Part shown: positions 25,424 through 32,814 of the stretch, piece after piece | Position numbering within the stretch: the first letter of the stretch is position 1 | How the letters are laid out: each line of letters opens with the position of its first letter | NCBI RefSeq assembly: GCF_018736145.1 | Contig: NZ_CP059997.1 | Location: forward strand, 4,711,501-4,775,500 | Length of the DNA: 64,000 nt | Source: Amycolatopsis sp. CA-230715 | GTDB lineage: Bacteria; Actinomycetota; Actinomycetes; Mycobacteriales; Pseudonocardiaceae | Reading direction: 5' to 3' | Program-made: the position numbers and the translations under genes | The notes under the pieces: model-generated | Database searches by the model: none | What the model saw: the letters and a program-made list of their open reading frames with translations, nothing else | What the model was told of the DNA's origin: nothing

Positions 25424-25983
25424 CGCGAATTCCGTCGGATTTTCGCGGCGATCTCGTTGTAGCTGAGGTAGGCGGTGTCGATCGCGGTGTCGGAGAGCGG
25501 GTCGAGCCCGATATCGGCGCGCGCGAGGTTGACTTCGGCTGGGCGACGCAGCGGGTAGAGGTGCTCAGCTTCGGTGCCGATCCGTACTCGCTGGGTGCCG
25601 TAACGCTGCGGTCGCCGGTGATCGATCGCGACCTGATCGGACAGGTAGGCCAGATCGCGTGGCGCGGCATCGCGATTGGCGACTGCGGCGCGCAGCTTGG
25701 GCAGCCAGCAGGCTCGGTATGGCGCGGGCGCGTGCTGGGCCAGCACCCACGCGGCGTGCGCGCCGTCGACACCGACAGCGCGGCGGCCGGGCCAGCCGTA
25801 CACCGCCACGATGGGCGCGAACCAGCGCACGTTGTCCGCGTCGACGCGGTGCACGTTGTCCCACTGCTCCGGTGTGGGAGCGAACGGGTCGAGCTCGGCA
25901 CGGACACGCTGATCCGCGGCGGCACGTTCAACCAGCTTGCCACGCAGCGCGGCGAGCTCCGGGTCGATACTTGCCCTGTTCAC
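25420..25983 (-). CDS. DUF6624 family protein
   Basis: 187 residues starting at the GTG at 25983 (MNRASIDPELAALRGKLVERA), with AGGAGG 6 bases upstream; longer in-frame extensions run into the neighbouring gene. The DUF6624 pattern is clear: DADNVRWFAPIVAVYGWPGRRAVGVDGAHAAWVLAQHA (read in pieces, about residues 45-82), then CWLPKLRAAV, DLAYLSDQVAIDHRRPQRYGTQ and LYPLRRPAEVNLARADIGLDPL. The biochemical role of the family is unknown. GTGA and ATGA overlaps link it to both neighbours. Confidence 0.85.
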   Translation of the reverse strand: MNRASIDPELAALRGKLVERAAADQRVRAELDPFAPTPEQWDNVHRVDADNVRWFAPIVAVYGWPGRRAVGVDGAHAAWVLAQHAPAPYRACWLPKLRAAVANRDAAPRDLAYLSDQVAIDHRRPQRYGTQRVRIGTEAEHLYPLRRPAEVNLARADIGLDPLSDTAIDTAYLSYNEIAAKIRRNSR

Positions 25984-26204
25984 GGTCGTCCTCCTGCCAG
26001 CGCCGCCGATCCGGACGTGGTCAGCGTGAGCGGCCGGTAGGCGTCGCCCCCGTCGGTGAACAGCTCGTCGTCGTGACGACGCAGCGGTCCGCGCGCAGCC
26101 CGGCGCAACGCCCACCAAGACGTAAGGTCGACCCCGGCTTCATCCGCGCGGCTGGTCGCTCCTGTTGTCGCTTCGGCGGTCTCGAACGAGGTTGCGGGTG
26201 TCAT
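25980..26204 (-). CDS. small hypothetical protein (74 aa)
   Basis: The ATG at 26204 (MTPATSFETAEATTGATSRAD) overlaps the preceding stop as ATGA, and the stop overlaps the DUF6624 start as GTGA. Composition: a Thr/Ala-rich N-terminus, then DLTSWWALRRAARGPLRRHDDELF and a Thr/Ser-rich end. No motif recognised. The start is decided by the overlap; the long in-frame extension upstream is Arg-rich shadow sequence. Confidence 0.5.
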   Translation of the reverse strand: MTPATSFETAEATTGATSRADEAGVDLTSWWALRRAARGPLRRHDDELFTDGGDAYRPLTLTTSGSAALAGGRP

Positions 26205-26695
26205 GGTTCTCCGATCGAGCCGGGCGGCATTGAGGCGGCTAGTGCGCGGGTGGTGGCCAGCAGTGCGGCTTGGGCGGGCAGATCGGCCCGGGTGGGCCAG
26301 TCGACCCAGCGCCACAGATCCAGCGCCTCGGTCTCCGGCGACGGCAGCACCACCAAGGCGTTGTCGCCGACGACGCTGACGCCGATCGGCACTAGCGCGG
26401 CCATGTGCTCCAGCGTCGCGCTGCCCGGCCCGCTCAGGAACGTCCACCGTTGCCCGCCGGGATGCGCCAGCGCCGGGGCGGGCATGGCCCGCACCCGTAG
26501 GCTCGGCGCGACCTTCCGGCCCAGCGCAGCGGGCATCGTCACCGCGCCGAGCAGCCCGCCGAGGCGCAGCACGATCCGGTTGTCGTCCACGAGCTGGGCG
26601 GGAAGCCCGCAGGTGGCCAAGTAGTACTCGCACCAGCGCGCTGGGGTGTCCCCGGCCGAGGCCGGGGGTCCGAAGCAGACAACGGACATGCCCAT
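26201..26695 (-). CDS. hypothetical protein (164 aa), member of a paralogous trio
   Basis: The ATG at 26695 (MGMSVVCFGPP) follows AAGGGA and overlaps the previous stop by one base (TGATG). The sequence includes PARWCEYYLATCGLPAQLVDDNRIVLRLGGLLGAV, read in pieces, a GGQRW.FLSGPG turn, and LVVLPSPETEALDLWRW. It shares with the two larger upstream neighbours a weak GPG..W/LP.P pattern reminiscent of small actinobacterial proteins annotated as bifunctional primase/polymerase N-terminal-like, but no catalytic acidic triad is visible. Treat the relation as tentative. Confidence 0.5.
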   Translation of the reverse strand: MGMSVVCFGPPASAGDTPARWCEYYLATCGLPAQLVDDNRIVLRLGGLLGAVTMPAALGRKVAPSLRVRAMPAPALAHPGGQRWTFLSGPGSATLEHMAALVPIGVSVVGDNALVVLPSPETEALDLWRWVDWPTRADLPAQAALLATTRALAASMPPGSIGEP

Positions 26696-27252
26696 CAGTC
26701 CCTTCGTGTTCCGGCGTTCAGCGCGGCCCGCGCGCTGCTGTGGTCGGGCAAGGACCAGCCGGTCTGATCCGGGTTGATCCGCCAGCGCGAGATCCACGAC
26801 AGCACCCGGCTCGGCGGCAGCAGCAGGCATCCCTCGCGTACCGATCGCGGAGGTCGACTCGCGGGAGCCCCTCGACCGGGGGCGTGGTCAACGATCAGGT
26901 GCCAGCGCGGGCCCGGCCCAACCAAGATCGGACCGAGGCATCCGGCCTCCCGCAGGACCGCTTCGGTCCGGCTATCGCCAGGACCGAGATCGATCGCACC
27001 CACCGCGCCCGGACACAGGAGAATGGGCCACGGCCGATCCGTCCACGCCTCGAACGCCTCCTCCTTGGACAGGGGCCCTCCCCGGCACACCAGATCGGCT
27101 TCCTCGAGCAGAGACCGGGCGTCGGAGGCGTCCGTCCCCGGGTACGGAGCCCGGGCACCAGGGCAGATGAGCCAGCCGTGCGCGGCGTAGTCGGTCGCGG
27201 CGCACCGCATCTCCGTCAGTTCACCCGCCGGATACGGATGCGTGCTCAACAC
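26695..27252 (-). CDS. hypothetical protein (185 aa), primase/polymerase-like N-terminal fold suspected
   Basis: GTG at 27252 overlapping the previous stop by 7 bases (a TTG at 27249 is also possible). Conserved-looking stretches are TDYAAHGWLICPGARAPYPG, LLEEADLVCRGGPLSKEEAFEAW, WPILLCPGAVGAIDLGPG, GPILVGPGPRWHLIVDHA and GCLLLPPSRV. The order of a helix with HGW, an acidic IDLG strand and a GPRWH strand loosely follows the bifunctional primase/polymerase domain found in actinomycete mobile elements, but key acidic residues cannot be confirmed by eye. Central member of the overlapping eight-gene operon. Confidence 0.5.
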   Translation of the reverse strand: MLSTHPYPAGELTEMRCAATDYAAHGWLICPGARAPYPGTDASDARSLLEEADLVCRGGPLSKEEAFEAWTDRPWPILLCPGAVGAIDLGPGDSRTEAVLREAGCLGPILVGPGPRWHLIVDHAPGRGAPASRPPRSVREGCLLLPPSRVLSWISRWRINPDQTGWSLPDHSSARAALNAGTRRD

Positions 27253-27539
27253 CGTGCATCACCCGGATCCGACGCTGATGTGGGCGACTCGTCTGCGGGC
27301 GAAGTTTCATCGCTCGCCACCGTGGGGGTGAACCAGTCGTGGAATTCCGTCAGCGTGCGGCGTGGCTCGTCGGTGTCCCACCGATTGAGACCTTCGAGCA
27401 CCTGCTCGAACAACACGGTGCGCTCGCACACCTCATCATCCGGCGGAGAGGGAGTGGGCTCGGCGGCGGACTTGGTCGACGAGCCGAGGCTGGGCAGCGG
27501 CTCGGGCACGCGAGCGTCGTCGAGGGCGTGCCGGCTCAC
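27246..27539 (-). CDS. small acidic hypothetical protein (97 aa)
   Basis: GTG at 27539 in a GTGA overlap with the preceding gene. The product begins SRHALDDARVPEPLPSLGSS and contains CERTVLFEQVLEGLNRWDTDEPRRTLTEF followed by an acidic Ser/Asp/Pro-rich tail. No family or catalytic motif is visible. One amphipathic helix with a disordered acidic end suggests a protein-binding accessory subunit, which is inference only. Confidence 0.5.
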   Translation of the reverse strand: MSRHALDDARVPEPLPSLGSSTKSAAEPTPSPPDDEVCERTVLFEQVLEGLNRWDTDEPRRTLTEFHDWFTPTVASDETSPADESPTSASDPGDARC

Positions 27540-27979
27540 GAGAGCGCCTGTCCCCGCGCGACCTGTTCCAGCAACGCGACGACCGCGCTGCACGGTGGCA
27601 GAAGCTGGTTCCGGCCGGGTGGCACCACCCACTCGCCGTCCCCCGGGCCCGTCCTCGCCCCTCCGCAGAGCTTTGGCGGCAGCGGAAGCTGCGCACCTTC
27701 CGGCAACAGCCGCACGTTGGCTCGCACCAACGACTCCGGCAACACGAAAGCGGCCCGCCGATGCGATGCGGTCAGTACCGCCCACCGCCCAGGCCCGCGC
27801 CGCAGGACAGGGCCCCGAAGGCAACCCGCTGCCGACTCAGCCACCACCGGCCGCGCCAGCTCCACCGGTATCTCGAGGACATCGACGGCTTTCCCCACGG
27901 TCACCGCACGGCCCCCTGCGCCATGCGACGAACTCCGGTGAAGCCGCCAACGCACTGCTTTCGTGGCTCCCGGAATCAC
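27536..27979 (-). CDS. hypothetical protein (147 aa), member of the paralogous trio
   Basis: GTG at 27979 with GGAGG just upstream and a GTGA overlap with the preceding stop; a second GTG at 27904 is an alternative. Recognisable stretches are VDVLEIPVELARPVVAESA, GPVLRRGPGRWAVLTAS, VRLLPEGAQLPLPP and GEWVVPPGRNQLLPP. The G-P-G-R-W strand followed by LPLPP recalls the 26695..27252 product, so the two are probably distant paralogues. Function unknown. Confidence 0.5.
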   Translation of the reverse strand: MIPGATKAVRWRLHRSSSHGAGGRAVTVGKAVDVLEIPVELARPVVAESAAGCLRGPVLRRGPGRWAVLTASHRRAAFVLPESLVRANVRLLPEGAQLPLPPKLCGGARTGPGDGEWVVPPGRNQLLPPCSAVVALLEQVARGQALS

Positions 27980-28428
27980 GCCGCCTCCGACGTGGCCACG
28001 GGTGTCGACGCAAGCGCGTGGCGACCGCTGGGCTCACCCTCGTCGTCCTCACCGAGAATGACTCGAACCCGGCCTGTAGCCATCACCGAGTGCCGCCCAG
28101 CTGGAACTGCGCGATGCGGCGTGGGCACAGCACCAGGATGGCTCCGGGGCGCTGGAACTCCTTCTCGCGCGGGCTCATCGAGTCGCGCATGCAGTTCGAT
28201 GGCCCCTCGCAACGCCGCACGCAAGCGACCCGCCGCCAGTGGATCGAACACCGCGAAATCGGAGCCGTCGATGGTGAGCCGTGGGCCGTGCTCGGCGATC
28301 GAAACCTGCAGGTACGACCTGCGGCCGTCGCGATCGCGGCACGGCACTGTCCACGCACTCCGCAGAGGCTTCCAGCCAGCTTTGACCAGCAAAGTCAGGA
28401 GCTTGTGTCGATTACGTGTCTTACTCAT
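27976..28428 (-). CDS. hypothetical protein (150 aa), first gene of the eight-gene operon
   Basis: ATG at 28428 (MSKTRNRHKLLTLLVKAGWKPL); an in-frame GTG at 28437 is possible. The N-terminus is basic with a helix, then SYLQVSIAEHGPRLTIDGSDFAVF forms a beta-rich stretch and RLRAALRGAIELHARLDEPA a helix; the C-terminal third is disordered and acidic. No family recognised. It starts about 120 bases from the 16-bp palindrome, so its promoter probably lies under control of the divergent XRE regulator. Confidence 0.55.
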   Translation of the reverse strand: MSKTRNRHKLLTLLVKAGWKPLRSAWTVPCRDRDGRRSYLQVSIAEHGPRLTIDGSDFAVFDPLAAGRLRAALRGAIELHARLDEPAREGVPAPRSHPGAVPTPHRAVPAGRHSVMATGRVRVILGEDDEGEPSGRHALASTPVATSEAA

Positions 28429-28549
28429 GCTCGTCACCCACCTTCCGCGCCAGCGGCAGCTCTTGGTGCGTCGCCGCGCTTCGTCCGGCTGTCGGCCTTC
28501 GCGAATGCATCCACAGTCACGGGAATACCGAGCTTCGCAGCCAGATTAT

Positions 28550-28565
28550 CCAGATAATTATCTGG
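28550..28565 (+). promoter_or_regulatory. perfect 16-bp palindrome, probable XRE operator
   Basis: CCAGATAATTATCTGG is its own reverse complement, and a further half site CCAGATTATC lies directly before it at 28541-28550. It sits in the 227-base gap between two divergent operons, in a local AT-rich patch. Dyads of this kind are typical binding sites of XRE-family repressors, one of which is encoded 91 bases downstream. Confidence 0.75.
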
Positions 28566-28655
28566 CAAATATAGCCCATCTGGGTGTTCTTATCGAGCAA
28601 GGTGGGTATCCTCTTGGAACATGCCTCCGAGGCATCCGGCAGAGAGGATCATCAG

Positions 28656-29546
28656 TTGGCGAAGCGAAACGCCTCAGGCACGCTGAGAGCGTGGGAGCTG
28701 GGTGTTCGGCTCCGTCGGGCCCGCGGCGAGCTGGGGCTGACGGCCGCCGCGGTGGCGAAGCGAGTCGGGATCGCACCGAGCAACTTCTCGGCGATCGAAG
28801 CCGGTAAGCGCCGCGTGACCGCCAGCAATCTGGCGCAGCTCGCCAAGGCTTACGAACTCGATGACGCTGACCGCAAGCTACTCGAAAGCCTGCGCGTTGA
28901 GGCAGAGCAGCGGAACTGGTGGCACGACTACGGGGAGCTGTACAGCGAGGAGTTTCTCCGCTTCCTCGGGCTGGAAGCCGGTGCCAGCGCCGTGCGCGAG
29001 TGGGCTCCCATTTACGTCGCGGGGCTATTGCAGACCAATGAGTACGCTCGCGCGACGATCCGTGCTGGGAGTCCGTACATCAAAGCCGTGGACGTCGGCC
29101 CTCGGCTGGAAACCAGGCTGGCTCGCCAAGCCCTGCTCGACGATGGACTGAACATGGACGTGGTACTCACCGAAGGCGCGCTGCGTCAGCAAGTCGGAGG
29201 GCCCGCCGTGATGTGCCGCCAGCTTGACCACCTCACCGAGGTGATCACCCGGCCGAACAGCACCGTCAGGGTGCGGGTGGTGAACTACGAAGCTGGAGCG
29301 CACGCGCTGACCGGCGGGCCGCTGAGCCTGTTGAGCTTCGACAACGCGCTGCTGCCCGATCTCATCTGGCAGGAAACCGCGATCACCGGCAACCTCATCG
29401 ACCGAGTACAGGTCATCCGCGAATTCAAAGCCAGCTTCGAAGACGTCTTCGGCTCGGAGGACACCTCCAACTCGGTTGCGCTCAACGACACCGAGTCGCT
29501 CACCCTGATTCAACAGATCCGCCACGAAATGGAGGCCGCAGCGTGA
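28656..29546 (+). CDS. XRE-family regulator with DUF5753 domain
   Basis: 296 residues from the TTG at 28656, supported by GAGAGGA 7 bases upstream; an in-frame start at 28584 lacks a site. Residues 12-70 form the helix-turn-helix (LGVRLRRARGELGLTAAAVAKRVGIAPSNFSAIEAGKRRV in pieces), and residues 95-280 the DUF5753 domain (WAPIYVAGLLQTNEYARA, RQALLDDGLNMDVVLTEGALRQQVGGPAVM, LPDLIWQETAITGNLIDR). Such proteins pair with DUF397 proteins, here encoded next in a GTGA overlap. In streptomycetes these pairs modulate development and antibiotic production. It probably binds the palindrome at 28550. Confidence 0.9.
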   Translation: MAKRNASGTLRAWELGVRLRRARGELGLTAAAVAKRVGIAPSNFSAIEAGKRRVTASNLAQLAKAYELDDADRKLLESLRVEAEQRNWWHDYGELYSEEFLRFLGLEAGASAVREWAPIYVAGLLQTNEYARATIRAGSPYIKAVDVGPRLETRLARQALLDDGLNMDVVLTEGALRQQVGGPAVMCRQLDHLTEVITRPNSTVRVRVVNYEAGAHALTGGPLSLLSFDNALLPDLIWQETAITGNLIDRVQVIREFKASFEDVFGSEDTSNSVALNDTESLTLIQQIRHEMEAAA

Positions 29547-29911
29547 CCACAGATCTGAGTAACCGCGCCTACCCGCGCACGGGCTGGTTCAAGTCCAGCT
29601 TCAGCCCTTCGCAAGGTGGCTGCGTCGAAGTTCGTTTCGAAGCTTCCATCGTCCTGGTCCGTGACACAAAAGACCTGGGTAAGGGCCCCGTGCTCACCGT
29701 CGACATCGCCGCGTGGCCCGGCTTCCTCGCCGAGGTCACCGGCACGGCACCTCCGGGTAGTAACGACGCCCTGCGCATCGAACACCAGGCTGACGGTGGC
29801 GTGTGCCTGCACGCCACCGACGGCTCCGCACTCACCTACACAACGGTTGAGTGGACCGCGTTCATCGAAGGCGCCATCGTCGGCCAGTTCACACTCCAAC
29901 CAGCGGCGTAG
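29543..29911 (+). CDS. DUF397 domain protein
   Basis: 122 residues; GTG in a GTGA overlap with the XRE gene. The N-terminal part has the DUF397 signature WFKSSFSPSQGGCVEVRFE with VRDTKD following, and the second half repeats a related fold (GSALTYTTVEWTAFIEGAIVGQF). DUF397 proteins are small partners of XRE/DUF5753 regulators and probably act as antagonists or co-regulators. The length is larger than the usual 60-70 residues, perhaps because of an insertion of about 45 residues (LTVDIAAWPGFLAEVTGTAP). Confidence 0.88.
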   Translation: MTTDLSNRAYPRTGWFKSSFSPSQGGCVEVRFEASIVLVRDTKDLGKGPVLTVDIAAWPGFLAEVTGTAPPGSNDALRIEHQADGGVCLHATDGSALTYTTVEWTAFIEGAIVGQFTLQPAA

Positions 29912-30032
29912 TCGCTCACGAGCTGAACCACCGCAAGTACGCCATTCGCACCACCTCCGTTCCGCCCGAGATCGACTGAAAAGTCCATCCACCAGCACAC
30001 ACGGCGAGGCGCGATCGCAAAAGACCCAAGCC

Positions 30033-30048
30033 GTAGGCCGCTTGTAGG
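30033..30048 (+). repeat. 16-bp inverted repeat, left copy
   Basis: GTAGGCCGCTTGTAGG here is the exact reverse complement of the sequence at 32365-32380. The two copies enclose the XRE/TPR regulator gene and the dehydrogenase gene. The left copy lies about 75 bases before the regulator's start codon. Confidence 0.7.
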
Positions 30049-30121
30049 ACTCGAACCCGGACCAGCCGATCGAACCTTGTTGCCGCCCGCGACTCGCACT
30101 GAAATCCGGCAGGAGGACGCG

Positions 30122-31501
30122 ATGACCACCGCAGAAGACGGCCGTCTTCATCCGCTCGCCGTTGTCTTGCGCGAACGCGGGATGACGCTGGACAAGTTGG
30201 CCTCGTCCTACCGCGGAGAACTCGCGCGCCAAGGGCTGCGATCGGGTGCAGACCGCCAACTCATATGGAAGTGGAAGTCGGGCAAGAAGACACCGAGCAT
30301 CGAGTCGCAGCACGTGCTGGCCACGGTGCTCGGCGTCCCTCACACTCTTGTCACAGAGCGCGGATGGCCATTCTGGGTGTGGTGCGCAACCAACACACAC
30401 GGGCGACTGGTCGAACCACCATGGTCGATCACCGGGACCATGAAGGTACTTCGCTGGGTGACAGGAGATCGAGTGGATCGTCGCGGCTTTCTGGCCCTCT
30501 CGGGCGCCAGCCTGCTCGGGATTGCAACCGAGTGGGCCTCAAGCATGGCGACAGCGAAAGCAACGACGCTTGTGGCGCCTGAGGCGCGAGGAGAATGCCT
30601 CAGCCGTGAGGTTCTCGGTCGCCTAGGAAGCCGCCTCGCCGAACTCCGCCACTTGGACGATGTCTTCGGCGGCACGGATCTTCGACACCTGGCCCGCGCA
30701 GAGCTCCGCTGGCTGTCAACCCTCGCGGACACGGCGACATACGACGAAACTACCGGCAGAGCCCTATTCGCTCACATCACCGAAGCGGCCCGCCTATGCG
30801 GCTGGCTCCACTTCGACGTGGCACAACACGCCGCCGCGCAGGAGCATTACGTCACCGCGCTACGGTCCTCGGTCGAGGCGAATGCTCCCGAAGCCGGCGC
30901 CCATGTTCTCGCCTGCATGAGCTTCCAAGTGATGCTCGACGGGCACCCAAACGACGCACTCTCCCTCCTGGACACGGCTTCAGGCTTCCTCGGCCGCAGC
31001 GGTAACGCCCGTCTGAGAGCCATGATTGCCAGCCGGAAGGCGCGGGCACACGCCATCGACGGAGACGCCAGAGGCTGTGGTCATCAGCTCAACCTCGCCG
31101 AGCGATATCTCGATGCCGCCGATGCCGACCTCGACGACTCCCCGGACTGGATCTATTACTTCGACCACGCCGAACTAGACGCCCAAGCTGGCGCCAGCTG
31201 GGTGAGCTTGTCTCAGCCCGCCCGCGCGAGGCCCTTGATTGACTCCGCGCTGAGCGCCATGAGCAGCGACTACGTTCGCGACCTAACGATTTATCACACG
31301 CGCAGCGCACAAGCGTACGCCGATGTCGACGAACTCGACATGGCGTGCCGCGATTTCACCACAGCGATCGATCTCGTAACCCAAACCCAGTCAGTCCGAT
31401 CAATTGAGACGATACGCGCCGGAAGAGTCAGCCTCGATCGCTACAAGGACGACCCGCGGGTAAAGAAACTTGATCGACAGCTCCAACGGATCGCTTGCTG
31501 A
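30122..31501 (+). CDS. XRE-type regulator with C-terminal TPR-like domain
   Basis: 459 residues; ATG at 30122 with AGGAGG upstream. An N-terminal helix-turn-helix (LAVVLRERGMTLDKLASSY, then LIWKWKSGKKTPSIESQHVLATVLGVP) is followed by RRGFLALSGASLLG near residue 120, a stretch that recurs in actinomycete regulators of this type, and by helical repeats (about 180-455: LCGWLHFDVAQHAAAQEHYVTAL, ALSLLDTASGFLGRSGNARLRAMIASRKARAHAI in pieces). It probably senses a small molecule or peptide and controls the dehydrogenase gene that starts 2 bases after its stop. Confidence 0.85.
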   Translation: MTTAEDGRLHPLAVVLRERGMTLDKLASSYRGELARQGLRSGADRQLIWKWKSGKKTPSIESQHVLATVLGVPHTLVTERGWPFWVWCATNTHGRLVEPPWSITGTMKVLRWVTGDRVDRRGFLALSGASLLGIATEWASSMATAKATTLVAPEARGECLSREVLGRLGSRLAELRHLDDVFGGTDLRHLARAELRWLSTLADTATYDETTGRALFAHITEAARLCGWLHFDVAQHAAAQEHYVTALRSSVEANAPEAGAHVLACMSFQVMLDGHPNDALSLLDTASGFLGRSGNARLRAMIASRKARAHAIDGDARGCGHQLNLAERYLDAADADLDDSPDWIYYFDHAELDAQAGASWVSLSQPARARPLIDSALSAMSSDYVRDLTIYHTRSAQAYADVDELDMACRDFTTAIDLVTQTQSVRSIETIRAGRVSLDRYKDDPRVKKLDRQLQRIAC

Positions 31502-31502
31502 T

Positions 31503-32210
31503 ATGCCATATCTACAAAATCAGGTCGCCATCGTAACCGGAGCTAGCAGAGGGATTGGGCGAGAAATCACCCATCAGCTGATGGCTCGTGGAATATTCGT
31601 GTGCGCGGGTGTGCGCGACCCAAGTATCGAACGACGTGCAGTGGAGCGGCACCGCGCTACCGATCTCTATCGCGAGATCAACCTCGACGTCACCCAGCTC
31701 GATTCTGTACACAAGGCCGTTCAAGATGTTCTCAGTGTGTTCGGTCGAATTGACATTCTCGTCAACAATGCAGGGGTGTCCGACGGAGAAAACGACGCCT
31801 TGCGCCTCGATCTTGAAGTGTTCAAAGAGGTAATGGACGTGAACCTGCTGGGTGCATGGCGATTGTCTGAAGCAGTAATACCGGCGATGACCATAAATAA
31901 CTACGGCCGTATCGTTAATATGTCCAGCACCCTTGGGTCATTGCATCACATGAATCGAGCGACCGAGCCGGTATACCGGATCAGCAAAGCCGCTATAAAC
32001 GCCTTGACCCGCGTCTTCGCCGCGCGCTTAAGCGATACCGGAATTCTCGTCAACGCTGCTTCTCCAGGTTGGGTTAGGACTGACCTCGGCGGACCGAACG
32101 CGCCACGCTCGGTCCAGCAAGGTGCTGACACCCCGGTCTGGCTTGCCACGCTTCCCGAGGGTGGGCCGTCTGGCGGCCTCTTCTATGACCGTGCGCCACT
32201 CGAATGGTGA
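31503..32210 (+). CDS. short-chain dehydrogenase/reductase (SDR)
   Basis: 235 residues from the ATG at 31503. The Rossmann motif VTGASRGIG (about residues 11-19), NNAG (about 90), NMSST with the catalytic Ser and VYRISK with the catalytic Tyr-x3-Lys are all present, so the enzyme should be an active NAD(P)H-dependent oxidoreductase. SPGWVRTDLGG and PVWLATLPEGGPSGGLFYD resemble plant carbonyl-reductase-like SDRs. The gene is less GC-rich than its neighbours (many AAT, ATA and TTA-type triplets), hinting at separate transfer. Substrate unknown. Confidence 0.9.
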   Translation: MPYLQNQVAIVTGASRGIGREITHQLMARGIFVCAGVRDPSIERRAVERHRATDLYREINLDVTQLDSVHKAVQDVLSVFGRIDILVNNAGVSDGENDALRLDLEVFKEVMDVNLLGAWRLSEAVIPAMTINNYGRIVNMSSTLGSLHHMNRATEPVYRISKAAINALTRVFAARLSDTGILVNAASPGWVRTDLGGPNAPRSVQQGADTPVWLATLPEGGPSGGLFYDRAPLEW

Positions 32211-32814
32211 ACCTCGGCAAAGTAGGCCCCTCGATCTAAGATTGTTCGAAGCCACCTCGGTGATCACGTCCATTCAGGCGACGGGTTGCTTCGCAGGTGA
32301 AGTTGGTTCTACGTTCTGCAGACCAGTGGACCTGGACTCAGGTCAGCTGGCACTAAAGACTCGGCCTACAAGCGGCCTACACGTTTCCTCTTCCCCTCCC
32401 GTCCACGAAGCGCAAAGATCGCAATCTCATTACCCGATCTGATCAGCCAAGAAAGCGAGCAAACCCGGCCTTCTGCTACAGATGCCGGACCGGGCGGAAG
32501 CTAACAGCAGGACACGCGATCGCGCTTGTGCGACTTCGGTGGCACTTCAGCGCGACATCGTGTGCTTAGCCTCTTTCGTCCCAGCCAGGACAAGGAAAAT
32601 CTGCTTAAGGGGGAAGAGTGACGGTGCGATTACGGCTTGGATGCGACAGAATTTGGCGTGCCCGAGCGTCGTGCGAGGGTGCCGACACAGTCCACGCCTC
32701 CCTCTCTGTTCCCGTTGCCTCGTACCGCGGACACCTTTTCTGCGCAAGCTCAGGAAGGCTCTCTACGCGAGAGAACCACGTGGCGGTTGAGGCTAGGCGC
32801 GGAGGTGCGGCGGC
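32211..32814 (+). other. about 600 bases without a convincing gene
   Basis: This stretch is less GC-rich than the rest and continues the base composition of the dehydrogenase gene. No open frame has both a ribosome site and protein-like composition. It contains the right copy of the 16-bp inverted repeat and, near 32464-32495, complementary CCCGGCC/GGACCGGG-like segments that could form a weak terminator. It may be the edge of an inserted segment. Confidence 0.4.
32365..32380 (-). repeat. 16-bp inverted repeat, right copy
   Basis: CCTACAAGCGGCCTAC, the reverse complement of 30033-30048. It contains an internal direct repeat of CGGCCTACA when one base of flank is included. It lies 155 bases after the dehydrogenase stop. 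Confidence 0.7.

Noticed and set aside
30020..30062. tRNA-like T-arm (GGTTCGAGTCC on the minus strand)
   Set aside because: The arms beside the TTCGAGT loop do not pair and no acceptor, D or anticodon arm can be drawn; it is part of the inverted-repeat region instead.
32482..32790. 102-codon plus-strand frame in the gap before the glycosyltransferase-like gene
   Set aside because: No ribosome site, no motif and a cysteine/arginine-rich composition typical of chance frames.
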